64,000 nt of DNA from JADLAT01 sp964348795 (GCA_964348795.1 CAYGDY010000002.1:1-64000); one strand, 5' to 3'. Shown: positions 17,204 through 25,663, numbered from the stretch's first letter. The notes: generated by a model not told the origin, from the sequence alone. Made by a program: numbers and translations.

Positions 17204-17812
17204 ATGCCACGGATTTTTTTAAAACCACAATCTCCTGAATTCTCGGATCCGGCCCCTGCGCCCAAAATCCGGCACTGCGACATGCCGGACTGTGCAGAAA
17301 CCGGAGAACACAAGGCCCCCAAAGACAGGGGTCTTCAGGATCATTACTGGTTTTGTCTGGACCATATCAAGGAATACAACAAGGCATGGAATTTTTTTGA
17401 AGGCCTCTCCCCCCGCGAGATTGAGGAACATATGCTCAAAAGCCTGTATGGCGACCGGCCCACATGGCAATACGGGGTCAATGGCGATTCAGAGGAAGCG
17501 CTGTACCGCAAAGCGTGGCAAACGATGCATGACACGGAACAGGCGCCCCCCAGATCCAAAAGAGAAGACAAGGCCCGCAGGTCTTTGGACGCACACCGAA
17601 ATACACCGGAAGTCGAGGCGCTGGGTATTATGGAGCTGGAACCCCCCGTTGTACTGGCGGATATCAAAGCCCAGTATAAAATTCTGGTGAAAAAACACCA
17701 TCCGGATCTGAACGGCGGGTGCCTGAAATCCGAAGAGCATTTGAAGAAGATCAATATGGCCTATACGATTTTGAAACTGGCCTATGAGAAGTTTGAGAAA
17801 TTAGGGGGTTAG
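17204..17812 (+). CDS. J-domain protein with N-terminal Cys/His cluster
   Basis: A 202-aa DnaJ-domain protein. The J domain is at the C terminus (about 138-200) with the HPD tripeptide at 166-168 needed to stimulate DnaK. The N-terminal part has Cys25, Cys30, Cys51 and His54 (CDMPDC ... CLDHIK), a likely metal-binding site, followed by a YNKAWNFFEGLS helix and a WQYGV motif. Unlike classical DnaJ there is no G/F region. A perfect TATAAT lies at 17151-17156 but with no good -35. The context bolA - J-protein - cobS is conserved in alphaproteobacteria; the client is unknown. Confidence 0.85.
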   Translation: MPRIFLKPQSPEFSDPAPAPKIRHCDMPDCAETGEHKAPKDRGLQDHYWFCLDHIKEYNKAWNFFEGLSPREIEEHMLKSLYGDRPTWQYGVNGDSEEALYRKAWQTMHDTEQAPPRSKREDKARRSLDAHRNTPEVEALGIMELEPPVVLADIKAQYKILVKKHHPDLNGGCLKSEEHLKKINMAYTILKLAYEKFEKLGG

Positions 17813-18567
17813 AATTTCGGCTTCGGCGGATCAATCAAAGGGCAGTAGCCCTTATCTGCATCTTGCCCTACGTTCACTCCACCATCCGGAACTTCAAAAA
17901 AAGCTACGCGCATGTAGTGCATTCCGTCAAACTCCATAGAAACAGGCCAATTTTCAACCATAGCAGGCTGACCACTTTGATCTTTAAAGGGTTTTGCTTC
18001 AAAATGCCCCCATTTATCCTGCAGTTCATGCCCTTTATGTTCTGGATTCTCGCGTATCCAATGATACCCCTCTTCATGATTGATATACAAAGCCACCAAA
18101 TACGTCCCATCTGTACGCTTTACAGGAACATCGTAACCAACTGGCTTAACACCATCACTTACAGACCGCGCTATCATTTCATCTATACTCGTAAAGCTCC
18201 TTTCACTTAAGGGAAAACCTGTTGCTTCGCCTGGGCTAGGCTTATCACCGCTTTTATTATTCATATCATTCATAGCGAAGGCATAACAATTCGCTCTGTG
18301 CTGAATACTCGAAAAAACGCTACTATAATCCTCTCGTAACTCTTTGATCCGTTCAGGAGCAAGCCCCACACGCTCTGCTAACCTTTCATCCGTATAATTT
18401 ACTTCATTAAAAACAATACCGAGGCCTTGCATGGCGGTCATATGGTTCCAAAACTTGTAGGACCGCAATATCTTTTCTACATCAGGATCATAGGTCAGCG
18501 CATTACTCTTGTCTGGATCAAAATCGTTCCAGACAGCCAAGGGATCATGATCGGGCTTCTTTGTCAT
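17809..18567 (-). CDS. Hypothetical protein with Cys/His motifs
   Basis: Not recognised as a named family. The 252-aa product has no signal peptide. Residues 91-101 read RANCYAFAMND with Cys94, followed by a PSPGEATG loop, then EEGYHWIRENP with His169 and KWGHFEAKPF with His188. A Cys in NCY(A/S)xA followed by PG and YHWxR motifs recurs in bacterial and phage proteins that look like papain-type or NlpC-like hydrolases, so a Cys-His enzyme is possible but unproven. The gene is AT-richer than cobS. It converges on the J-domain gene with a four-base overlap. Confidence 0.6.
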   Translation of the reverse strand: MTKKPDHDPLAVWNDFDPDKSNALTYDPDVEKILRSYKFWNHMTAMQGLGIVFNEVNYTDERLAERVGLAPERIKELREDYSSVFSSIQHRANCYAFAMNDMNNKSGDKPSPGEATGFPLSERSFTSIDEMIARSVSDGVKPVGYDVPVKRTDGTYLVALYINHEEGYHWIRENPEHKGHELQDKWGHFEAKPFKDQSGQPAMVENWPVSMEFDGMHYMRVAFFEVPDGGVNVGQDADKGYCPLIDPPKPKF

Positions 18568-18693
18568 CCCTACATTTTATAGAAAAAAAATTAAGAAATT
18601 ATTAACCTTTCCAGCCTCAAGAACGGCTGGTAATCCGGCATCGTGTGCTTTATAAAATAGAACATTGCCGACCATCACACGAGATTTAGCCCC

Positions 18694-19752
18694 ATGCAAA
18701 ACGCCCCCGACCATCTGGACAAGGAAAAAGAAGCCGCAGGTGGTATGTCCTTTGACATCACCACCATCAAGGCCAAGGAGGGGAAATATTCCACCATCCC
18801 CGATATCAAAAAGCCTGTGCGTGAAACCTTCGGAATTGCTTGCGACTGGGAGGTACCCGCCTTCAGCGAGACCAGCCAGAATGTGCCCGATATCGACCCG
18901 ACCTACCAGTTCGACTACACCACGACACTGGCGATTCTGGCGGGTTTTGCGCATAACCGCCGTGTGATGATTCAGGGGTATCACGGCACAGGGAAATCCA
19001 CGCATATCGAGCAGGTCGCCGCGCGACTCAACTGGCCGTGCGTGCGGATCAATCTGGATTCACACGTCTCCCGTGTGGACCTGATCGGCAAGGACACCAT
19101 TGTCCTGAAAGAAGGCAAGCAGATCACAGAATGGAAGGAAGGGCTCCTCCCTTGGGCGCTCCAGCATCCTGTCGCGCTGGTATTTGATGAATATGATGCG
19201 GGCCGGCCCGACGTGATGTTCGTGATCCAGAGGGTTCTGGAGGCCGAGGGCAAGCTGACCTTGCTGGATCAAAACCGCATTATCCGTCCGCATCCCGCGT
19301 TCCGCCTGTTTTCCACTGCCAACACCATCGGGCTGGGCGATACAACGGGCCTGTATCACGGCACACAGGCCATCAATCAGGGGCAAATAGACCGATGGAA
19401 CATCGTCGTGACCCTCAATTATCTGCCCCATGATGATGAAATGAACATCATGCTGGCCAAATTCCCCGAACTGCAAAACCCACAGGGGCAGGACATGATC
19501 GACAAGATGGTCCGCATGGCCGATCTGACGCGGGAAGGCTTTATCAACGGGGATCTGTCCACCCTGATGAGCCCCCGTACGGTTTTAAGCTGGATTGAAA
19601 ACACCCTGATTTTCAACAATCGGGATCTGGCCTTCCAGTTCACCTTCCTCAACAAATGCGATGAGGCCGAGCGCGGGATTATCGCGGAATATTACCAGCG
19701 GTGCTTTAATGTGGACCTCCCAGAAAGTACCATCCGGAGTCCTACAGCATAG
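18694..19752 (+). CDS. cobS: Cobaltochelatase subunit CobS (AAA+ ATPase)
   Basis: AAA+ subunit that with CobT powers CobN-type cobalt insertion into hydrogenobyrinic acid diamide. In the 352-aa sequence Walker A is GYHGTGKS at 95-102 and Walker B ALVFDEYDAG at 161-170; the sensor STANTIGLGD and the N-terminal FGIACDWEVPAFSE match CobS. An internal ATG at 18745 (MSFDITT) is an alternative start. The last residues after LPES (TIRSPTA) are unusual. No other cobalamin genes are present, so a role outside B12 synthesis, as suspected for isolated cobS/cobT pairs, cannot be excluded. Confidence 0.9.
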   Translation: MQNAPDHLDKEKEAAGGMSFDITTIKAKEGKYSTIPDIKKPVRETFGIACDWEVPAFSETSQNVPDIDPTYQFDYTTTLAILAGFAHNRRVMIQGYHGTGKSTHIEQVAARLNWPCVRINLDSHVSRVDLIGKDTIVLKEGKQITEWKEGLLPWALQHPVALVFDEYDAGRPDVMFVIQRVLEAEGKLTLLDQNRIIRPHPAFRLFSTANTIGLGDTTGLYHGTQAINQGQIDRWNIVVTLNYLPHDDEMNIMLAKFPELQNPQGQDMIDKMVRMADLTREGFINGDLSTLMSPRTVLSWIENTLIFNNRDLAFQFTFLNKCDEAERGIIAEYYQRCFNVDLPESTIRSPTA

Positions 19753-19761
19753 CAAAAAACA

Positions 19762-19790
19762 TTGACATAAAATAAAATCCCCTCTATTAA
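19762..19790 (+). promoter_or_regulatory. Consensus promoter of the 126-aa ORF between cobS and cobT
   Basis: TTGACA, 17 bases, TATTAA, starting ten bases after the cobS stop. Confidence 0.7.
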
Positions 19791-19823
19791 ATAGCATGAA
19801 AAATGCTTTTTAAGGGTAAAATA

Positions 19824-20204
19824 ATGTCAAAAGAACCTCACCATCACCGCCTTTTACTCTCTGCCATTGATCTCCCGCGCAATGAACGGCATCAGCCAAC
19901 TTTGACCAGAGCCTTTACACAGGCGGCACACATTGCGCAAGAACAAGGATGCGCACCATACAATGTCTTTGAAGTCGAAGGAAACCCCGAATACAGAGTG
20001 ACAGTGGGAGAGCACAAAAAATTTCTCCTGCAAAAACAGTTCAAAGCGGAACGCTACATTGTATTTGATTTTGAAACACTGACCCATTTGAAAAAATTCG
20101 CTAATATCCTGGAACGTAGTGTCGATCAAGTTGGCCTTGAGGAACTTCAGCATAAAAACCTCTTTCAGGCCAGTTTCAAAGTTACAACGGGCCTCGTACC
20201 TTAG
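19824..20204 (+). CDS. Hypothetical protein between cobS and cobT
   Basis: A 126-aa soluble protein with no family I recognise. It starts MSKEPHHHRLLLSA with AAGGG seven bases upstream and has its own near-consensus promoter. A DFETLTHLKKFANIL segment and several Lys/Gln-rich stretches are visible, but there are no catalytic motifs, signal peptide or membrane segment. Base composition is lower in GC than cobS and cobT, which suggests it was inserted between two genes that are usually adjacent. Confidence 0.65.
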   Translation: MSKEPHHHRLLLSAIDLPRNERHQPTLTRAFTQAAHIAQEQGCAPYNVFEVEGNPEYRVTVGEHKKFLLQKQFKAERYIVFDFETLTHLKKFANILERSVDQVGLEELQHKNLFQASFKVTTGLVP

Positions 20205-20217
20205 CGCCTAAGTTCTC

Positions 20218-20247
20218 TTGCGATTTTCGGGTTTTAGGGGCTACACT
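20218..20247 (+). promoter_or_regulatory. Promoter immediately upstream of cobT
   Basis: TTGCGA, 18 bases, TACACT. The -10 box ends nine bases before the cobT ATG, so the transcript would carry 0-3 untranslated bases. Confidence 0.5.
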
Positions 20248-20256
20248 GTCCCCAAC

Positions 20257-22074
20257 ATGAATCATACGCCCCTACCCTCCACAGAAGACTTCAAACACGT
20301 CACCGCCGTGACATTGCGGACGCTGGCGGGCAAGCGGGAGCTCGATGTTACTTACTCCCCCGCTGAAACCCCCGTGGGGCGCCTCTCCTCCACCGGAAAA
20401 CCGCGCCTGCCCCTGCCAACGGCCAGCGAAAAGGGGATCACGAACAAACAGCTGATACGGGGCTGTGCGGACACACAGGCGCTTCATCTGGCTTACCACG
20501 ATCCGGCGCTCTTCAAGAAAACCTCCCCCCAAGACCCACAGGCCGCAGAGGCCTTTCAGGCGCTGGAACAAGCCCGTACCGAAGCCCTCGGGGCGCTCAA
20601 AATGGCGGGCGTGGGAGCCAATCTGCACGCTGTACTCGAAGAAAAATGTCAGGCAAGCGGATTTCGCCATATGACCCACAAGGATCATATTCCAGAATCA
20701 GACGTACTCCATTTGATGGCCCGTCTGGCCTTTACGGGCGAGCCCCCGCCCCCCTCTGCGGAAAACGTCTTGAGGCTCTGGGGGGCGCCCCCTGATTTTT
20801 CGGCACTCAAAGCGACCCTCCATGATCAGCGCGCCTTTGCCCAAGCGGCCAAAACCCTGCTGGAGCGCCTTGATATGCCTGCAGGCGGCGGGACTGAAGA
20901 GACGACAGACCCCTCCCATCGGCCCGATGGCGGGGCACAGGATCAGGCGGAATCCTGTGAAGGCGACCCAAACGAATCCGAATCCGGCCTCGGGCATCAG
21001 GATGATACCGTACAAGCCGGCGGGGATGATGATCATGATGCGGGCGCGGATCAAAATACCGCAGGCGGGACAGAGGAGGAAAGCCAGAATGACGATACTC
21101 AGGCCAATCCCTTCTCCCAACGCCGGAACACCTTTATGGAGGGACTGGAGGGGCGCTACACTATCTATACCACCCAGTTTGACGAGGAAATCAAGGCCGA
21201 GGACCTCGCCGATCCGCCGGAACTGGCACGGCTCAGGGCCACACTGGACAAACAGCTCTCCTCTTATCTGGCGATTATCACGAAGCTGGCCAACCGCCTG
21301 CAACGCAAGGTCATGGCCCAGCAACGGCGGAGCTGGCACTTCGATATGGAGGAAGGGATTCTTGATGCCGCCCGCCTCGCACGGGTTGTGGCAAACCCCA
21401 ATGTCCCCCTCACCTTCAAACAGGAAAAACAGACGGATTTTCGGGATACGGTGGTGACCATCCTGATCGACAATTCCGGCTCCATGCGCGGGCGACCCAT
21501 CGCGCTGGCCGCCATGAGTGCGGATATCATCACACGAACGCTGGAGCGGTGCGCCGTTAAAACAGAGATCCTCGGTTTTACCACCCGCGCGTGGAAGGGC
21601 GGGCAATCCCGCGACCTGTGGATGGAAAATGGCAGACCGCCCCAACCAGGCAGGCTCAACGATATCCGCCATATCATCTACAAGTCTGCTGATGCACCCT
21701 TGCGCCGGACCCGCCGCAATATGGGACTGATGCTCAAGGAAGGCATTCTCAAGGAAAATATAGATGGAGAGGCCCTTGTCTGGGCCTATAACCGCCTGTC
21801 CAAACGGCCTGAGGCCCGCAAAATCCTGATGGTGATCTCGGACGGCGCGCCCGTGGATGATTCGACCCTGTCGGCGAACCCCACCAATATTTTAGAGCAG
21901 GATCTGCGCCATATCATCCACTGGATTGAAACGCGATCAAAGGTGGAGATCACCGCCATCGGGATCGGACATGACGTCACCCGCTATTACAACCGCGCCC
22001 TGACCATCGCCGATGCAGACGACCTCGCCCCCGCCCTCATTGGGCAGTTGGCGGATTTGTTTCAGGAGGCCTGA
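20257..22074 (+). CDS. cobT: Cobaltochelatase subunit CobT (VWA domain)
   Basis: Partner of CobS in the aerobic cobaltochelatase. The 605-aa protein has an N-terminal helical domain (ITNKQLIRGCADTQAL), a long acidic Asp/Glu/Gly/Gln-rich linker at about 215-280, and a C-terminal von Willebrand A domain with the MIDAS motif DNSGS at 405-409 and the late VISDGAPVD loop. I start at ATG 20257 because the typical N-terminal FKHVTAVTLRTLAG follows directly; the 13 extra codons upstream cover the predicted promoter. There is no ribosome binding site in the usual place. Confidence 0.92.
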   Translation: MNHTPLPSTEDFKHVTAVTLRTLAGKRELDVTYSPAETPVGRLSSTGKPRLPLPTASEKGITNKQLIRGCADTQALHLAYHDPALFKKTSPQDPQAAEAFQALEQARTEALGALKMAGVGANLHAVLEEKCQASGFRHMTHKDHIPESDVLHLMARLAFTGEPPPPSAENVLRLWGAPPDFSALKATLHDQRAFAQAAKTLLERLDMPAGGGTEETTDPSHRPDGGAQDQAESCEGDPNESESGLGHQDDTVQAGGDDDHDAGADQNTAGGTEEESQNDDTQANPFSQRRNTFMEGLEGRYTIYTTQFDEEIKAEDLADPPELARLRATLDKQLSSYLAIITKLANRLQRKVMAQQRRSWHFDMEEGILDAARLARVVANPNVPLTFKQEKQTDFRDTVVTILIDNSGSMRGRPIALAAMSADIITRTLERCAVKTEILGFTTRAWKGGQSRDLWMENGRPPQPGRLNDIRHIIYKSADAPLRRTRRNMGLMLKEGILKENIDGEALVWAYNRLSKRPEARKILMVISDGAPVDDSTLSANPTNILEQDLRHIIHWIETRSKVEITAIGIGHDVTRYYNRALTIADADDLAPALIGQLADLFQEA

Positions 22075-22745
22075 CGAAAATCATACTTTTGATCTTCAAG
22101 TTTCAGCCGATCACGAAGCTCCAGATAGCGTTGCGCGCTATAACAAGCCATAAGCTCTGTAACACGTTCCGTCAGGGATAAGCTACCCTCATTGACGTGG
22201 TTTGAGATCTCGTAGATAACATTTTCATTCGGGGCCCCCACGCTCAGATATGCATCCAGAATTTGCTCCAACACAACTTGTTTAGGAAATGTTTGAATCA
22301 GATTGTTTCTGGCCTCTATGAACTTGTTCGCCGGCGTAAAGGCAGAAACCAGAATCGCCTTGAATTTTGATACGCCCGACAGAGATTCCGGAGATTCATA
22401 CGCCGGATCAAACACCTTCGCGAGATCTTGCACAGCCTGCTGACCTTTTTGTTCCAAACGGGGCGTTGCCGCGTAGTAACATTGCGCCAGCGTGTCCGGC
22501 CTGATTTCCGGCATTTGCGACAACAAGCGCAGAGCGCGCCAGGATTGAATAATTTTTTGAGGGTCTGGCGTGCGCCACGCCAGACCTTTTTCGTTCCCCT
22601 GCTCATCCCAATGACAGTACCCGATGGCAATTTTCTTCTCCCCTCCTGATTCCCTGAAAAGGGCAGGCGCAACAACAGTGCGCTTTCCTTCTATCTGCGT
22701 CAAAAACTCTCGTGGATCCCGAAAAATCAGATGCGGCTTATGCAT
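22062..22745 (-). CDS. Hypothetical protein, 227 aa
   Basis: Not recognised. Starting at ATG 22745 (MHKPHLIFRDPREFL) it is a soluble, mostly helical protein with a WDEQGNEKGLAWRTPDP segment near 43-59 and several Gln/Glu-rich helices; no signal peptide, membrane span or catalytic motif is visible. The frame is open upstream to 22904, but that part overlaps the hisS start region. The gene converges on cobT with a 13-base overlap and is lower in GC than cobT or hisS. Confidence 0.6.
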   Translation of the reverse strand: MHKPHLIFRDPREFLTQIEGKRTVVAPALFRESGGEKKIAIGYCHWDEQGNEKGLAWRTPDPQKIIQSWRALRLLSQMPEIRPDTLAQCYYAATPRLEQKGQQAVQDLAKVFDPAYESPESLSGVSKFKAILVSAFTPANKFIEARNNLIQTFPKQVVLEQILDAYLSVGAPNENVIYEISNHVNEGSLSLTERVTELMACYSAQRYLELRDRLKLEDQKYDFRQAS

Positions 22746-22829
22746 GAGAATGACTTTCTTGTTGTTTTTTATTTTACGGAACGTATTTCTAGCAGAAATC
22801 CCTTGCTTTGTCAAATTTTTCAAGACGGG

Positions 22830-22858
22830 TTGTGTTTTGGGGGATTTTTCCGTACATG
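22830..22858 (+). promoter_or_regulatory. Possible promoter of hisS
   Basis: TTGTGT, 17 bases, TACATG, ending eight bases before the hisS ATG; the -10 is imperfect. Confidence 0.35.
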
Positions 22859-22866
22859 TTTGAGAT

Positions 22867-24375
22867 ATGAGCGAGAAAAAACAGATCACAAAACCTCGGG
22901 CCATCAGTGGCTTTCCCGAGTGGCTTCCCGAAGTGCGGCTGGTGGAGCAGAAATGGCTGGATCATATCCGCAGTGTCTTTGAACGCTATGGCTATTGCTC
23001 GATTGAAACGCCTGCGGTGGAGGAACTGGCCATTATCTCTGCCAAGGGCGAGGATGTGGATAAGGAAATCTATGTGCTGGAGCGGCTACAGGCCGATCCA
23101 GACGAGAAAAAGGATGCCCGCCTTGCGCTCCATTTCGACCAGACCGTGCCCCTCGCCCGCTATGTCGCGCAAAATTTCAACGAACTGGTCTTTCCGTTCA
23201 AACGCTACCAGATGCAAAAGGTCTGGCGCGGCGAACGCCCGCAAATGGGCCGTATGCGGGAATTTACGCAATGCGATATCGACGTGATCGGCGTGGATAC
23301 CCTGCCCCTTTCTTTTGATGCCGAGGTCGCCAGCGTGATGTATGAGGTCGTTTCGGGGTTGGCGCAGTTTTGTGGTTCCCCCTCTTGTCATTCTGAGCCT
23401 CCCTTCTGTCATTCTGAGCGAAGCGAAGAATCCCCCCAGACAAAAGCAGATCCTTCGGCTACGCCTCAGGATGACAAGAAAAAAGGGTTGGGGAGGGTGC
23501 AACTGCGGATTTCCAATCGGAAGATTTTGATGGGCTTGCTTCATGCGTACGGCATAACAAATACTGAGAAATACACACGGCTGATTGATAAACTCGAAAA
23601 GATTGGAGAAAGCGAACTTAAAACAGTTCTTGAAATCAATCTGTGGGAAGACGATTTCTCCAAAGAATTTGCGGTATCAATCGTTGAATTTGCAAAACTT
23701 AAAGCAATTCCCCTAAACTTTTCTGGATTGCTTCGCGATTTTATCGCTCGCAATGACGTCATTGTGAGGAGCGTGAGCGACGCGGCAATCCAGACACTGA
23801 ACGAGGGCATAAAAGAACTCTCCTTCATCTTGGACTCCCTCTCTCACCTGCCCGAAGGGGCGGTGGTGGCGGATCTTTCCATCGTGCGCGGGCTAGATTA
23901 CTACACGGGTACGGTGTACGAGACCCAGCTTCTGGATGTGCCCGAATTTACAGGCTCGGTCTGCTCCGGCGGGCGATATGATGATCTGGCGGGGAGCTAT
24001 ATCAACAAACACCTGCCAGGCGTGGGAATCTCGCTCGGCTTTTCGCGGCTGTTCGATGTCATGCGCCAGACGGGCCGCCTCAAAATCGGGGCCAAATGCC
24101 CGACTCACATTTTGGTCCTGCTGTTCGAGGAGAGCCAGAGCAAAGCCGCCCACGCCAAGGCCCGCGACTTGCGCGCCCAAGGGATCAATGTCGAGGTCTA
24201 TCACGCGCCCTCCAACCCCAAAAAGCAATTTGCCTATGCCGAGCGCAAGGGCATTCCCTTCACCTATATCCCCATGGACAATGACGGCGCGCGCTGGGAG
24301 ATCAAAGACATGACCGCCCACGCCCAAATGTCAGAAGAAGAAGGGCTTTCAGTGATAAAAGAGCGTTTAGGATGA
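22867..24375 (+). CDS. hisS: Histidyl-tRNA synthetase with repeat-derived insertions
   Basis: Charges tRNA-His. Class II motifs are clear: motif 1 region EYGYCSIETPA-like at 41-50, motif 2 FKRYQMQKVWRGERP at 111-125, the histidine-specific LSIVRGLDYYTGTVYE, and motif 3 GVGISLGFSRLFD. The C-terminal anticodon domain follows. At 502 aa it is long. Residues about 174-203 (CHSERSEES and flanks) are an in-frame family D repeat, and about 285-310 (SGLLRDFIARNDV...AIQ) are an in-frame family C repeat, both between conserved blocks. The stop overlaps the next start as ATGA. Given an essential enzyme and an unbroken frame, I judge the product functional. Confidence 0.92.
   Translation: MSEKKQITKPRAISGFPEWLPEVRLVEQKWLDHIRSVFERYGYCSIETPAVEELAIISAKGEDVDKEIYVLERLQADPDEKKDARLALHFDQTVPLARYVAQNFNELVFPFKRYQMQKVWRGERPQMGRMREFTQCDIDVIGVDTLPLSFDAEVASVMYEVVSGLAQFCGSPSCHSEPPFCHSERSEESPQTKADPSATPQDDKKKGLGRVQLRISNRKILMGLLHAYGITNTEKYTRLIDKLEKIGESELKTVLEINLWEDDFSKEFAVSIVEFAKLKAIPLNFSGLLRDFIARNDVIVRSVSDAAIQTLNEGIKELSFILDSLSHLPEGAVVADLSIVRGLDYYTGTVYETQLLDVPEFTGSVCSGGRYDDLAGSYINKHLPGVGISLGFSRLFDVMRQTGRLKIGAKCPTHILVLLFEESQSKAAHAKARDLRAQGINVEVYHAPSNPKKQFAYAERKGIPFTYIPMDNDGARWEIKDMTAHAQMSEEEGLSVIKERLG
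23386..23477. repeat. Family D repeat inside hisS
   Basis: Two copies of GTCATTCTGAGC, then AGATCCTTCGGCTACG and CTCAGGATGAC. It is read in frame and encodes CHSEPPFCHSERSEES and what follows. Confidence 0.9.
23716..23803. repeat. Family C repeat halves inside hisS
   Basis: TTTTCTGGATTGCTTCGC, then GCTCGCAATGACG, then GTCATTGTGAG ... GCGGCAATCCAG: the right half of a family C element followed directly by a left half, read in frame. Confidence 0.8.
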
Positions 24376-25043
24376 TGTTATTTTGCAATAACAAACCGTC
24401 ACTCCCGCGCATGCGGGAGTCCAGACTATCCAAAAAAACACTGGATACCCGCTTTCGCGGGTATGACGTGATACTGTTCTTTTGTTTACTCTTTCTCCCC
24501 CTCCCCACTCTGGCCGCAGACCCCATACCTTACGCGCCCGATTTTTGTGAATTTTCTGTTGCCTTTCCAGAGGAGCCGCGCATCACAGAGCACTGCGAAA
24601 CAGCGGACCAAAAAAAATGTTATAATCTGGCGAGCTACACTAAGGTGTTTGACCTCTCGGCCACCGTGAATTTCCGGATCATCTGCAACCCCACGCCCGA
24701 GAAAAACTATAGGGACAGCACCCAAGAGGTCATGAAAATGGCGCTGGCCGGCATGACACGCCGGAAAATCGTCAAGCCCGTCAATACCAGCTATCGAGAA
24801 GACAACGGCTACAAACAGGCCGGACTGGTCGGCGAGGGCACGGTGGGCCGGATGCCGGAAATCTATATCGCGCAAATGTGGGTGGGAAGGAAATCCGTAT
24901 TACTGGTGGAGGCCGAGTTGATCGGCGAGGCACACCCAGAAGCCGACAAGCTCTATAGCGAGATCCTCAAAACCATTCACTATACGGGAGGGCAAGCCCA
25001 GAAGGCACAGGGCGATACAAAGAAAAAAGATACGAAAAAATAA
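24372..25043 (+). CDS. Secreted protein of unknown function, repeat at N terminus
   Basis: Start ATG 24372 overlaps the hisS stop (ATGA), so translation is probably coupled. Residues 9-32 (LPRMRESR...TRFRGYD) come from a family E repeat read in frame; directly after it lies a signal peptide core VILFFCLLFLPLPTLAA near 33-49. The mature part has three Cys near its start (DFCEF, EHCET, KKCYN), then a domain of about 140 residues without recognised motifs, and a Lys-rich tail. Without the repeat the signal peptide would begin after about eight residues, so the insertion lengthened the n-region. An internal ATG at 24411 could serve instead. Confidence 0.7.
   Translation: MMLFCNNKPSLPRMRESRLSKKTLDTRFRGYDVILFFCLLFLPLPTLAADPIPYAPDFCEFSVAFPEEPRITEHCETADQKKCYNLASYTKVFDLSATVNFRIICNPTPEKNYRDSTQEVMKMALAGMTRRKIVKPVNTSYREDNGYKQAGLVGEGTVGRMPEIYIAQMWVGRKSVLLVEAELIGEAHPEADKLYSEILKTIHYTGGQAQKAQGDTKKKDTKK
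24397..24468. repeat. Family E repeat in the 5' end of a secreted-protein gene
   Basis: CGTCACTCCCGCGC ... GCGGGAGTCCAG, then CTGGATACCCGC ... GCGGGTATGACG; 72 bases, a multiple of three. A second copy is at 46597-46668. Confidence 0.88.
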
Positions 25044-25050
25044 CGCTGGT

Positions 25051-25110
25051 GTCATCCTGAGCAACGCGAAGGATCTTCTTCAAGATTCTTCGCCTACGCC
25101 TCAGAATGAC
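25051..25110. repeat. Family D repeat overlapping the end of sufE
   Basis: GTCATCCTGAGC ... AAGGATC ... CTCAGAATGAC. Its right part encodes the last codons and the stop of the SufE gene. Confidence 0.85.
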
Positions 25111-25528
25111 GTACCGATGTCGCATACCCCCTGATCCGCTCTACCATCGCGTAAAAGCCGTTCCGCCGGCTGGGGCTGAGGTTTTGCTCCAGCCCCATTT
25201 GTGCAAACGCGCCCTGTATATCCACCGCGCCGATCTCCGAAACACTGATTCCCTGATACGCGCGATCCAGAACGGCAATCAGCCCCCGCACGATATGCGC
25301 ATCACTATCGGCGGTAAAATGAAACCGCCCCTGCGCGTCCACCGCAGAGTCCATCCAGACACGGGAGGTACAACCACGCACCAGACGGGATTCCGTTTTG
25401 AGGGCTTCGGGCATGGCAGGCAGGGTCCGGCCCAGATCGATGAGGTAGCGATACCGGTCTTCCCAGTCCCCGAACAGGGCGAAATCTTCGATCAGGGACT
25501 GTAATATGTTCGGCGTTTGTGCGTCCAT
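25094..25528 (-). CDS. sufE: SufE family sulfur acceptor
   Basis: Accepts persulfide sulfur from the SufS cysteine desulfurase for Fe-S cluster assembly. The active Cys53 is in VRGCTSRVW, followed by a SDAHIVRGLIAVL helix and the GLEQNLSPSRRNGFYAMVERIR C-terminal region. The 144-aa length is normal. The final residues RHSEA and the stop codon are encoded by a family D repeat, so the original end has been replaced. It is divergent from clpX with about 135 bases between starts. Confidence 0.92.
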   Translation of the reverse strand: MDAQTPNILQSLIEDFALFGDWEDRYRYLIDLGRTLPAMPEALKTESRLVRGCTSRVWMDSAVDAQGRFHFTADSDAHIVRGLIAVLDRAYQGISVSEIGAVDIQGAFAQMGLEQNLSPSRRNGFYAMVERIRGYATSVRHSEA

Positions 25529-25663
25529 TGTCGTTCTTTTCCCACACTTTTGCGCTCAAGTGAAGAAAAATCGGGATTTTATGATATAGGGCTTGCGCGG
25601 GGGGTCATCGCTTGGCTAGATTGTAAGCTGGATTAGCACAGCCCGAGGATGGAACATCACTCC

